A DNA stretch of 64,000 bases, from positions 911,317-975,316 of the forward strand of contig NZ_FQZX01000002.1 in NCBI RefSeq assembly GCF_900142175.1, given 5' to 3'. A program made the position numbers and the translations under genes. This document shows, piece by piece, positions 45,639 to 54,110 of this stretch. How positions within the stretch are numbered: position 1 is the stretch's first letter; every line of letters begins with the position of its first letter. This DNA is from Maribacter aquivivus. GTDB taxonomy: Bacteria; Bacteroidota; Bacteroidia; Flavobacteriales; Flavobacteriaceae. The notes under the pieces were generated by a model. It had not been told where the DNA came from and ran no database searches. It saw only the letters and a list, made by a program, of their open reading frames with translations.

Positions 45639-46592
45639 TCAATTATCATTAGATAAATGATAAACATCTCGTAGCACAGAAATGACCATGCCTTCATCAT
45701 ATGTTTCTAAATCATACCTAATTTTAAGTTTTGTACCTAATGGCGCATAATAATATACCCGCCAAGCATCGCCCTCACCAAGACCAATACACCCATTAGA
45801 ATATGCTTTACCTAAAGTTCTAGGGTTTGTAGTTGGATGAATCATTTGTCCATTTCTAATATTGTTTATCTCAGTTTCGATCCAGGGTATTTGAGGCATC
45901 ATGGTGGTTTTACCATCATCTCTTCTGGTTACATAAAAACGTTTTCCATTTACTGGATTATAAAAATCTGGATGCTTTGCATGCCTAACTATGGTTCCTT
46001 TTCCTGTTTTTGTTCTTAAATCTGTTACGCGATCCCCAAACTTTAAATAGCGTTCTCGATACTGCCCCACCCTCACCGGAAACGTTTCTAATAAAACAGA
46101 ATCTTGATAGATACGTAATTTGTATTCAGGTATATTAACATCAATTTCTGTAGCTAAAAAATCTTTCAGTAATCTACATGCTTTTATTGAATCTGGTACT
46201 ATTAGCTCACTGCCTTTTGGCAGTACAATCATTTGCTTTTGATCATAAACAAAAGAATCACGTTCCATCATTCTGTAATAATCTGTATTCGCCAAAGTAT
46301 CAATTATCCAAGGGTTATTACGCACCAATAGATGTTCAGATAGTGCATATGGCACTAGTGTATCATACCTATTAACTACAGAATCCATGAATTGAAAATA
46401 GTTAACGACCTTAACGTCCTTCGAAATTTTTACGCTCTCAATCTTTTTTATTGCTTCTTTAGTTGGTAATAATACTACTGTACTATCTATCTGTAAAGCC
46501 CCAACATCTGCCTGTTTCTTAGACTGACAAGAAATAAACACTACTGAAGTAAATATTATTAAAACTATTTTTATATTATTGACTTTAAACAT
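45639..46592 (-). CDS. L,D-transpeptidase lipoprotein (YkuD domain)
   Basis: This 317-aa protein has a lipobox (ISCQ, Cys22). The YkuD catalytic domain sits in the C-terminal half: YKLRIYQDSVLLETFPVRVG at the start, MIHPTTNPRTLG with the first conserved His, and SNGCIGL with the nucleophile Cys near residue 267. It forms 3-3 cross-links in peptidoglycan or attaches proteins to it. The N-terminal ~120 residues are unassigned. It is a leftward single gene; the flanking intergenic regions are short. Confidence 0.92.
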   Translation of the reverse strand: MFKVNNIKIVLIIFTSVVFISCQSKKQADVGALQIDSTVVLLPTKEAIKKIESVKISKDVKVVNYFQFMDSVVNRYDTLVPYALSEHLLVRNNPWIIDTLANTDYYRMMERDSFVYDQKQMIVLPKGSELIVPDSIKACRLLKDFLATEIDVNIPEYKLRIYQDSVLLETFPVRVGQYRERYLKFGDRVTDLRTKTGKGTIVRHAKHPDFYNPVNGKRFYVTRRDDGKTTMMPQIPWIETEINNIRNGQMIHPTTNPRTLGKAYSNGCIGLGEGDAWRVYYYAPLGTKLKIRYDLETYDEGMVISVLRDVYHLSNDN

Positions 46593-46649
46593 ATTGTATT
46601 TCTATTTTATAATTCCTAAAAATTTAGAATTGAGAATTGAAGAGTGTTT

Positions 46650-47465
46650 TTAAGTAGTTCTAACTGATTTTTTCTCGCCAAACCACCACTTGGTTCGCAT
46701 TGGTTTTTTAATAAGTTTAAATCTTTTGACCGCATGTTCTTTAAGGTGTTCTTTCATCTCATCAACAGAATCGGTTAAGAACATTAAGTCCATATCCTTT
46801 TTAGATATACTTTCATTTTCTGCCATCGTCTGTATATGATGATACAATTCTTTATGATACTCTTTTCCGAAAATAACCACCGGAAAATCTTGTATCATTT
46901 TCGTTTGTATTAAGGTGACTGCTTCAAAAAGTTCATCTAAGGTTCCAATACCACCAGGTAATACCACAAAAGCAAAAGAGTACTTAAGTAGTAAAAATTT
47001 TCTAATAAAGAAATAGGGAATATTTATCCATTTATGTAAATACGGATTCGGTTTTTGCTCATGCGGTAGTATTATGTTGCATCCAATTGAATATCCATTA
47101 TTAAGGTAAGCTCCTTTATTTGCAGCTTCCATAATACCGGGTCCGCCACCTGTCATGACAGCAAAACCCATTTCCGATAAAGCTTTACCTACTTCCTCTG
47201 CTTGTTTATAATATAGATTATCTTCTTTAAAACGGGCAGATCCAAATACGGTAACACACGGACCAATAAAATGTAATTTTCTAAACGCCCTAATAAACTG
47301 ATACTGTACCTTAAATGTAAACCACAATTCTTTAAACCTGCTTCGCGGTCCGTCAAGAAAAGAACGTTCTTCACTTAAAAATAAAGAATTAGTACTTGTT
47401 TTTGTTTCGTTCGGCATTTGGTAATCTGAATTTTTAATAGAACCAAATGTAGTTGTTACCGACAA
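46650..47465 (-). CDS. LOG-family (TIGR00730) Rossmann-fold nucleotide phosphoribohydrolase-like protein
   Basis: This 271-aa protein carries the lysine-decarboxylase-like motifs of LOG enzymes: VTVFGSARF, GGGPGIMEAANKGAY and PGGIGTLDELFE, the last two forming the nucleotide site with the catalytic Glu. LOG proteins cleave nucleoside 5'-monophosphates to free base and ribose phosphate. The start could be 47465 or the internal Met17 at 47417; nothing decides between them. It diverges from pta with a 246-bp region containing a 43-bp dyad 6 bp upstream of the longer start. Confidence 0.9.
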   Translation of the reverse strand: MSVTTTFGSIKNSDYQMPNETKTSTNSLFLSEERSFLDGPRSRFKELWFTFKVQYQFIRAFRKLHFIGPCVTVFGSARFKEDNLYYKQAEEVGKALSEMGFAVMTGGGPGIMEAANKGAYLNNGYSIGCNIILPHEQKPNPYLHKWINIPYFFIRKFLLLKYSFAFVVLPGGIGTLDELFEAVTLIQTKMIQDFPVVIFGKEYHKELYHHIQTMAENESISKKDMDLMFLTDSVDEMKEHLKEHAVKRFKLIKKPMRTKWWFGEKKSVRTT

Positions 47466-47470
47466 AGGTG

Positions 47471-47513
47471 AAAATGACTTATCTCATGTTTATAATATGA
47501 GATATGTCATTTT
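47471..47513. promoter_or_regulatory. 43-bp dyad made of two Crp/FNR-like half-matched boxes, pta/LOG intergenic region
   Basis: AAAATGAC, TT, ATCTCAT is mirrored by ATGAGAT, AT, GTCATTTT. It can be read as two tandem boxes, ATGAC-TTAT-CTCAT (47474-47487) and ATGAG-ATAT-GTCAT (47497-47510). A third copy, ATGAC-GTAA-ATCAT, precedes the YtxH operon. The form resembles Crp/FNR-family sites. Confidence 0.5.
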
Positions 47514-47680
47514 AAAGCATGAGTATCCTAGCTATTTTTGACACTTCAAATGCGATGCTTAAGCTTCTTGTATTATTAAAATCATAAAAACCATGACTTC
47601 AAATACAATTTTAGAATTATCATCTTTAACCTAAAGTGTCAGATTTTTACATTGTAAGCCCCAATCCGCAAAGAATCCTA

Positions 47681-47688
47681 TAAATTTG
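47681..47688 (+). promoter_or_regulatory. Possible -7 box of pta
   Basis: TAAATTTG matches the Bacteroidota -7 consensus TAnnTTTG and would start the RNA about 17 nt before the GTG start. No well-spaced -33 TTTG is present (ATTG at 47651 is 26 bp away). Confidence 0.35.
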
Positions 47689-47711
47689 TTAAACACTAAT
47701 CCTTTTTACAC

Positions 47712-49805
47712 GTGAGTAAAGCCATATATATTGTTACTACAGAACCCAATAGTGGAAAATCTATTGTCTCATTAGGTCTTATGCAACTACTTTTAGGTAG
47801 AACCGCCAAAGTAGGCTATTTCAGACCTATTATCGACGATGTGCCCAATGGTAAAACTGATAACCACATTGATACTGTTCTCAGCTACTTTAATGTAGAT
47901 ATGAAACCAGAAGAGGCTTATGCATATACGCGTAGTCAAGTGGTTCAATTAAAAAACCAGGACAAAGACGACGAAATTGTAGGGCATATTATACACAAGT
48001 ATAAATCCATTGAGAATAAATTCGATTTTGTTTTAGTGGAAGGAACCGATTTTTCTGGAGAAGGTGCAATTATTGAGTGGGATATAAACGTGCTTATTGC
48101 TAAAAATTTAGGTATACCGGCTGTAATTCTCGCAAGCGGAAAGAATAAAACCTTAGATGAGTTAGTTGGCAACCTTTACATGGCATACGACTCATTTAAA
48201 GAGAAAGGTGTTGAAGTACTGCTTATTGTTGCCAACAAGGTTCAACCAGAAAATGTTACTATTGTTTCTAACGGATTAAAAGAAAAACTGCCTGATGATA
48301 TTTTGGTAGGTACTATACCCGTAAATAATGTTTTAGGTAGCCCAACATTGAAAGAGATCGCTCAAGAGCTAGATGCTAAAGTTCTTTTTGGCGAAGATTA
48401 TATAAACAACCAAGTCGGTAGTTTTAGCGTTGGCGCTATGCAATTACGTAATTACCTGACGCATTTAAAAAGCGATAGTCTTGTTATAACACCTGGTGAT
48501 CGTGCAGATATTATATTAGGAGCACTACAGGCGAATATATCAACAAATTACCCTAGTCTTTCTGGTATTGTTTTAACTGGTGGTCTTATTCCCGAAGATT
48601 CTATTATTAAATTAATAGAAGGTCTTTCTGATATTATTCCTATTCTATCGGTTGCCAGAGGAACTTTCTATGTCACCAATAAAATTGGTACTATTAGACC
48701 ACGTATTTACGCTGAAAACACAGAAAAAATACAAACATCTATTCAAGAGTTTGAGAAGTATGTGCCTACCGAAGAATTGGCTGAAAAGCTAATTACGTTT
48801 AAAGCGAAAGGTATAACCCCTAGAATGTTTCAATATAACCTTCTTCAAAAGGCTAAATCTTCAAAGAAGCATATTGTTTTACCTGAAGGTTTAGATGAAC
48901 GTATTTTATTGGCGACCAAAAAACTGATTGATGCCGATGCTGTTTCTATTACTCTTTTAGGAAATAAGGAACAGATTATTTCTAAAATTAAAGAATTAGA
49001 TATCGATTTAGATACCAATGATATCAATATTATAGATCCAACTGCATCTGACCGTTTTTTAGATTACGCCACTACCCTATTTGAATTGCGTAAACATAAA
49101 AATGTAAACTTGGCAATGGCTCAAGATTTAATGGAAGATGTATCATATTTTGGTACTATGATGGTACATAAAGGTCATGCCGATGGTATGGTATCGGGTG
49201 CCATACATACTACCCAGCATACTATAAGACCTGCATTACAGTTTATCAAAACTAAGCCAGGTGTATCTATAGTATCTTCTATATTTTTCATGTGTTTACC
49301 AAACAGGGTTACTGTTTTTGGAGATTGTGCCATTAACCCAAACCCTAATTCTGAGCAGTTATCCGAAATTGCTATTTCATCTGCTGCTACAAGCGCTGCC
49401 TTTGGTATTGAGCCAAAAATAGCCATGCTATCTTATTCATCAGGTGCTTCTGGTGTTGGTGAAGATGTAGATCGTGTACGTAAGGCTACTGAAATTATAA
49501 GAGAAAAAAGACCCGATCTTAAAGTTGAAGGTCCTATTCAATATGATGCTGCAGTAGATGCTAAAGTGGGACTCAGTAAATTGCCGGATTCTGAAGTTGC
49601 AGGGCAAGCTAGTGTGTTTATATTTCCTGATTTAAATACAGGTAACAACACTTATAAAGCCGTACAACGTGAAACTGGCGCTTTGGCTATCGGACCAATG
49701 TTACAGGGTTTAAACAAACCTGTTAACGATTTAAGCCGTGGCTGTACCGTAGATGATATTTTTAATACCGTAATAATAACTGCTATTCAAGCAGAAGGAT
49801 TTTAA
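47712..49805 (+). CDS. pta: Phosphate acetyltransferase, long form
   Basis: This 697-aa protein has the three-domain layout of long Pta: a P-loop BioD-like N-terminal domain (VTTEPNSGKSIVSLG), a DRTGG regulatory domain around residues 210-330 and the catalytic PTA domain from ~380 (HIVLPEGLDERI, GMVSGAIHTTQHTIRPALQ, MLSYSSGASG, EGPIQYDAAVD). It interconverts acetyl-CoA and acetyl phosphate. Translation starts at GTG; no ATG is suitably placed upstream. ackA follows 10 bp later, giving the classic acetate operon. Confidence 0.97.
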   Translation: MSKAIYIVTTEPNSGKSIVSLGLMQLLLGRTAKVGYFRPIIDDVPNGKTDNHIDTVLSYFNVDMKPEEAYAYTRSQVVQLKNQDKDDEIVGHIIHKYKSIENKFDFVLVEGTDFSGEGAIIEWDINVLIAKNLGIPAVILASGKNKTLDELVGNLYMAYDSFKEKGVEVLLIVANKVQPENVTIVSNGLKEKLPDDILVGTIPVNNVLGSPTLKEIAQELDAKVLFGEDYINNQVGSFSVGAMQLRNYLTHLKSDSLVITPGDRADIILGALQANISTNYPSLSGIVLTGGLIPEDSIIKLIEGLSDIIPILSVARGTFYVTNKIGTIRPRIYAENTEKIQTSIQEFEKYVPTEELAEKLITFKAKGITPRMFQYNLLQKAKSSKKHIVLPEGLDERILLATKKLIDADAVSITLLGNKEQIISKIKELDIDLDTNDINIIDPTASDRFLDYATTLFELRKHKNVNLAMAQDLMEDVSYFGTMMVHKGHADGMVSGAIHTTQHTIRPALQFIKTKPGVSIVSSIFFMCLPNRVTVFGDCAINPNPNSEQLSEIAISSAATSAAFGIEPKIAMLSYSSGASGVGEDVDRVRKATEIIREKRPDLKVEGPIQYDAAVDAKVGLSKLPDSEVAGQASVFIFPDLNTGNNTYKAVQRETGALAIGPMLQGLNKPVNDLSRGCTVDDIFNTVIITAIQAEGF

Positions 49806-49815
49806 ACCAATTTTC

Positions 49816-51000
49816 ATGAATATTTTAATTATCAATTCCGGAAGTTCTTCTATAAAATATCAACTTTTAGAAATGCCTTCTACCAAGGTTATTTGCGTTG
49901 GCTCCATAGAGCGTATTGGTAGTACAGATGCAATATCCAACTATAAAACCGATAACAATAAGGTTGAAAAAATTTATGAAATAGCAAATCATAAAGCCGG
50001 TCTAGAACGTATTACTTCTCTTTTATTAGATGCTGAAATTGGTGTACTTAATAGCACCGAAGAAATTGATGCTATAGGGCATCGCGTTGTTCATGGTGGT
50101 AGCGATTATACAGAAACCACTTTAATAGATGAAGAGGTTAAAAGTAAGATTAAAATGCTATCTACTTTAGCTCCATTACACAACCCTGCTAATTTGCAAG
50201 GTATTGTTATGGCAGAAGAAATATTTGCCACAGCAAAACAAGTGGTGGTTTTTGATACCGCCTTTCACGGCACTGTTCCTGTTAAAGCAAAAAAATATGC
50301 TATTCCTAATGAATTATATGAGAAAGACGGAATTCAAGCATACGGATTTCATGGTACTAGTCATAAATATGTTTCTGAAAAAGCAAATGAGTATCTACTT
50401 AAAGAAAACACAAAACTAATTTCTATTCACTTAGGAAACGGGTGCAGTATTACCGCAATTAAAGACGGAAAAAGTATTGACCACAGTATGGGGTTCGCTC
50501 CTTCGAACGGTCTTATAATGGGTACCAGAAGTGGAGATATTGATCACTCTATCATTTATTATTTGGTGAATACCTTAGGATATAGCTTAGATGATGTCAA
50601 CGAATTACTAAACAAAAAAAGTGGAATGCTTGGTCTTACCGGTTCTAATGATTTACGTGATATTGAAGAGGAAGCTAGCAATGGTAATGCAGACTGTATT
50701 TTAGCTTTAGAGATGAATGCCTACCGTATCAAGAAATATATTGGAGCATATACCGCTACAATGAATGGACTTGATGCTATTATATTTACTGCTGGTATTG
50801 GCGAAAACTCTAGCCTAATGAGACAACTGGTGTGTAAGGATATGGATTATTTTAATTTTCAATTAGACGATTCAAAAAATGAACTAAGATCAAAAAATAT
50901 TAGAGAAGTAAATACTACAGATTCTAAGGTTAAAATTTTAGTCATCCCTACAAATGAAGAATTAGAAATTGCAAAGCAGGTATATGAGCTACTTAACTAG
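49816..51000 (+). CDS. ackA: Acetate kinase
   Basis: This 394-aa ASKHA kinase is full length: NILIINSGSSSIKYQLLE at the N-terminus, AIGHRVVHGG, FDTAFHGTVP, YGFHGTSHKYVS, SIHLGNGCSITAI and the late FTAGIGENSS. It converts acetyl phosphate and ADP to acetate and ATP. It is the second gene of pta-ackA and is followed by a 146-bp gap before the YtxH gene. No terminator is evident after it. Confidence 0.98.
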   Translation: MNILIINSGSSSIKYQLLEMPSTKVICVGSIERIGSTDAISNYKTDNNKVEKIYEIANHKAGLERITSLLLDAEIGVLNSTEEIDAIGHRVVHGGSDYTETTLIDEEVKSKIKMLSTLAPLHNPANLQGIVMAEEIFATAKQVVVFDTAFHGTVPVKAKKYAIPNELYEKDGIQAYGFHGTSHKYVSEKANEYLLKENTKLISIHLGNGCSITAIKDGKSIDHSMGFAPSNGLIMGTRSGDIDHSIIYYLVNTLGYSLDDVNELLNKKSGMLGLTGSNDLRDIEEEASNGNADCILALEMNAYRIKKYIGAYTATMNGLDAIIFTAGIGENSSLMRQLVCKDMDYFNFQLDDSKNELRSKNIREVNTTDSKVKILVIPTNEELEIAKQVYELLN

Positions 51001-51059
51001 TCTACAATAAAAATATAGTCTAAATATTCCATTTCTATTTACTCTAGCTTTATAATCAT

Positions 51060-51077
51060 ATATGACGTAAATCATAT
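51060..51077. promoter_or_regulatory. Crp/FNR-like palindrome upstream of the YtxH operon
   Basis: ATATGA, CGTAAA, TCATAT is a perfect 6-bp-arm palindrome 70 bp upstream of the YtxH-protein ATG. Its core ATGAC-N4-ATCAT is similar to the paired boxes in front of pta. Confidence 0.45.
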
Positions 51078-51146
51078 TCCAAGCATTTTTAAGTGTTTAA
51101 CTTTATCTTGAAATATAAATTTCTTAAATACTTAAAATTCAATATT

Positions 51147-51476
51147 ATGCAAAACGATAATGGAAATACTTTACTAGCAATATTAACTGGAGCTGCTATT
51201 GGTGCTGGAATAGGAATTTTATACGCACCTGATAAAGGAATTGAAACACGTCATAGAATCAAAAGAAAAGTTGAAGATACCAGTCATGAAATCGCTGAAA
51301 GAGTTTCTCACGCAAAAGATGAGCTAACAAAAACTGCTAATGAACAGAAAGATGCTTTTGATAGAAAATTAGACGAGGCAATTTCAACGATGAGTTACAA
51401 GGCAGATGATATCATTGATAAGTTAGAACAAAAATTAGAAGAATTAAAAGCACAAAACGCTCAACTACATAAATAG
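51147..51476 (+). CDS. YtxH-domain protein
   Basis: From ATG at 51147 this is a 109-aa protein; the frame is open upstream to 51093, but the added residues are untypical for the family. A glycine-zipper-like membrane segment (LLAILTGAAIGAGIGILYAPDKG) at residues ~8-30 is followed by a charged coiled coil with the KTR/HRIKRKV entry typical of YtxH. These proteins are membrane-anchored general-stress proteins of unknown mechanism. It starts a three-gene operon with a holin-like membrane protein and a small basic protein. Confidence 0.88.
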   Translation: MQNDNGNTLLAILTGAAIGAGIGILYAPDKGIETRHRIKRKVEDTSHEIAERVSHAKDELTKTANEQKDAFDRKLDEAISTMSYKADDIIDKLEQKLEELKAQNAQLHK

Positions 51477-51481
51477 CAGCT

Positions 51482-51826
51482 ATGGCTTTTGAAGAATTAA
51501 AAAATGACCTCATGGGGCTTAAAACCGAAATGGGGTCATATTTAGAACATAGTGACGAATACTATAGACTTAAAATATTTAAAGTTTTATCAAAAAATGC
51601 TACCGGCATATTAAAGCTTTTTTTAATAGGTATCAGTAGTCTATTTGCATTATTGTTTCTGTCATTCGCAGGCTGTTTATGGTTGTCTGAACTAATGAAT
51701 AGTTACTTCATTGGTTTTATTATCGTAGCTGGGTTTTATATTCTTATAGCAGTTATGCTCTATATATTTAGAGAGCAACTAAACAAACCTGTACTTAAAA
51801 AATTATCTAAATATTATTTTGACTGA
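51482..51826 (+). CDS. Phage-holin-family-like membrane protein (Holin-X/phage_holin_3_6 type)
   Basis: This 114-aa protein has an amphipathic N-terminal helix (MAFEELKNDLMGLKTEMGSYLEHSDEYYRL), two predicted membrane helices (residues ~42-70 and ~76-97) and a basic C-terminal tail. It belongs to the holin-like group found in chromosomal stress operons with YtxH proteins, not to a prophage; no phage genes are nearby. It follows the YtxH gene by 5 bp and precedes the next gene by 2 bp. Role is unknown, perhaps envelope stress. Confidence 0.8.
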   Translation: MAFEELKNDLMGLKTEMGSYLEHSDEYYRLKIFKVLSKNATGILKLFLIGISSLFALLFLSFAGCLWLSELMNSYFIGFIIVAGFYILIAVMLYIFREQLNKPVLKKLSKYYFD

Positions 51827-51828
51827 TT

Positions 51829-52092
51829 ATGAGCAAGCAATACCATTCTTTTGAAGAAATAGATGAGCGCTTGAAAGTTCTTAATCTTCAACGTCTCATC
51901 GCCCAAGAAAGCATTAAACTGCAGTTTAATAGCGCTAAAACAGATTTAGTACCGCAACAACTAAGACAAGGATTAGGAGCTACCTTTAGTCAAAAAGGGA
52001 CTATTAAAAGCTTAGTAATAACTTTCCTTTCTGGTAAACTACTTGATTTTATAAAAAGTAAACGTAAATCTAGAAATAGAGACCGCTCATAA
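51829..52092 (+). CDS. Small conserved protein of the YtxH/holin operon (DUF6327-like)
   Basis: This 87-aa protein starts SKQYHSFEEIDERLKVLNLQRLIAQESIKL and ends in a basic KSKRKSRNRDRS tail, with a mildly hydrophobic segment (SLVITFLSGKLLDFI) before it. I recall it as DUF6327, regularly third in this flavobacterial operon; the family name is from memory. The start is 2 bp after the holin-like stop. Function unknown. Confidence 0.75.
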   Translation: MSKQYHSFEEIDERLKVLNLQRLIAQESIKLQFNSAKTDLVPQQLRQGLGATFSQKGTIKSLVITFLSGKLLDFIKSKRKSRNRDRS

Positions 52093-52226
52093 AGCTGTTT
52101 AAAGCTCACTTAACAATTTCATAGTAGCAGTTTATCTCATCTTATTATTCAATTTAACTGCCTGCGGATATAATGTTTTTAAATACACACGTATTTACTT
52201 GTTCGTAAAGTAAACCACTTTGCCAT

Positions 52227-52279
52227 AAAAAAATCTGGTGCTTTAAACAAACATTATTTGCTTGCTAAAACACCAGATT
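52227..52279 (-). terminator. Intrinsic terminator of the nrdB-nrdA operon
   Basis: On the minus strand AATCTGGTG pairs with CACCAGATT across a 30-nt loop and is followed directly by a T-run. It begins 34 bp past the nrdA stop. Confidence 0.8.
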
Positions 52280-52313
52280 AAAATCTTACTATTATTTCTA
52301 GTTTATTAAAGGC

Positions 52314-54110
52314 TTAAGCCTCACAACTAGCGCAATCTTTCTTTTGCTTGAATTTTTGTGCTGCGTTCATACTATGTTGGTAGTATAATGACTTCAAACC
52401 TAATTTCCATGCAGTTACGTGAATCTTATTGATTTCTTTAACTGGCATATCTGGGTGAACAATAATATTTACCGACTGACCTTGATCAATATGATTTTGT
52501 CTGTTCGCTGCCTGATAGATGATATCCATCTGGTCAATTTCAGAATATGTTTTAAATACGTCTTTCTCTAAGTCTGAAAGGAAATCTAAATGCTGTACAG
52601 AACCGTCAAAATCACGAATGCTATGCCATACTGCCGTTGTGTTCATTCCCTTTTCCTCTAATAGTTCAACCAAGAAAGGATTTCTAATTGTAGTCTTCAC
52701 CTTGGCAATATCCTTTACATAAGTATTAGACCATATTGGCTCAATACCTTGAGATACTTGACCTAAGATAAACGCAGAAGATGTTGTTGGTGCAATTGCA
52801 TTCAACGTTGCATTTCTTCTACCATAACCTTTCAATACTGCAGGCTCACCAAATTTATCGGCTAGTTCTTCTGAAGCACTGTATGACTTTTCTTTTATCG
52901 TTTTGAATATTTCACTATTCAAGTTATATGCTTCTTGACTGTTAAAAGGCAACATTCTAGATTGTAATAATGAATGCCATCCTAAAACACCTAAACCTAA
53001 AGCACGGTTATCTTTTGCAAAGTTGTATGCACGCTCCATAAACATGAACGTTTGACGATCTTCACGACTTTCAGAATCACGGTATGCTTCTAATTTTTCA
53101 CAAAACTCGGTAATAACAGCATCTAAAAAGAATACCATTGTTTCAACAGCATCGGTATCTTTCCATTTATCATAATGAAGAACGTTTACAGAAGACAATA
53201 CACATACAAACGACCACTCGTCGCTTGATGGTAACATAATCTCAGTACAAAGGTTACTTGCATGAATTTTATGTCCTTTTTCCTTGTATACATCCGAAGC
53301 ACCGTTGTTCGCATTATCTTTAAAGAAGATATATGGGTACCCCATTTCACCTCTTCTCTGTAATACTTTAGCCCAGATAGAACGCTTTTCATTATCACCA
53401 TCTACCATTTCTTGCATCCACTCATTGGTAACAGTAACACCATGAGTAAGCTCTTGAATTGGGTTACCTTCGGTACCTATTTCTAAGAATTCTTTAATAT
53501 CTGCATGCTCTACAGGTAAGTATGGTGAAAAACGACCACGACGAACAGAACCTTGGCTTACTACATCTACCATAGATTCGAAAAGTTGCATAATATGTAC
53601 CGCTCCTGAAGCTTTACCATTATTCTTTACGTCTGCACCTCTATGTCTAATATTACCAAAGTAACCAGATGTACCACCACCTAATTTAGACATCATACCT
53701 ACTTCTGACTGCGTATACAAAATGTTACCCATGTCATCAGATATGTTAGACCCAAAACAACTAATTGGCAATCCTCTTTCTTTTCCGAAATTAGACCAAA
53801 CTGGCGATGCTAATGAGTAAAAACCTTCACTCATGTAACCGTAGAACTTGTCTGAAAAACCAGGCATTCCCAATATTTTCTCCGCTCTATCTGCAATTTC
53901 ACGAATACGTGTTTCTGCTGATACTCCTGGAGTTAAATAGCCAGAACCTAAAAAGTTACGGCTATCTTCATTTAACCACTTAAAACCTTCTTCTTTGTCT
54001 TTCTTTAAGCTATCAAGGGCTTCTTTTCTAGCTTGCACAAGTTCATCTGAACTATTCAATTTTACTTCTTCTTGAATGCTAGTCTCTAAATTAATTTTTG
54101 AATCGTTCAT
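52314..54110 (-). CDS. nrdA: Ribonucleoside-diphosphate reductase large subunit without ATP-cone
   Basis: This 598-aa protein is short for class I NrdA (E. coli 761) because it lacks the N-terminal ATP-cone; it begins directly with the catalytic region (WLNEDSRNFLGSGYLTPG). Active-site features are GLPISCFGSN, SNLCTEIMLPSS with the catalytic Cys and Glu, and the C-terminal redox pair in KKDCASCEA. It reduces ribonucleotides to deoxyribonucleotides with NrdB. The ATP-cone has moved to NrdB, whose gene ends exactly where nrdA starts. Confidence 0.96.
   Translation of the reverse strand: MNDSKINLETSIQEEVKLNSSDELVQARKEALDSLKKDKEEGFKWLNEDSRNFLGSGYLTPGVSAETRIREIADRAEKILGMPGFSDKFYGYMSEGFYSLASPVWSNFGKERGLPISCFGSNISDDMGNILYTQSEVGMMSKLGGGTSGYFGNIRHRGADVKNNGKASGAVHIMQLFESMVDVVSQGSVRRGRFSPYLPVEHADIKEFLEIGTEGNPIQELTHGVTVTNEWMQEMVDGDNEKRSIWAKVLQRRGEMGYPYIFFKDNANNGASDVYKEKGHKIHASNLCTEIMLPSSDEWSFVCVLSSVNVLHYDKWKDTDAVETMVFFLDAVITEFCEKLEAYRDSESREDRQTFMFMERAYNFAKDNRALGLGVLGWHSLLQSRMLPFNSQEAYNLNSEIFKTIKEKSYSASEELADKFGEPAVLKGYGRRNATLNAIAPTTSSAFILGQVSQGIEPIWSNTYVKDIAKVKTTIRNPFLVELLEEKGMNTTAVWHSIRDFDGSVQHLDFLSDLEKDVFKTYSEIDQMDIIYQAANRQNHIDQGQSVNIIVHPDMPVKEINKIHVTAWKLGLKSLYYQHSMNAAQKFKQKKDCASCEA

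Noticed and set aside
51482..51826. Holin-like gene as evidence of a prophage
   Set aside because: No lysin, portal, terminase, integrase or tail gene is near; the YtxH context fits a chromosomal stress operon.
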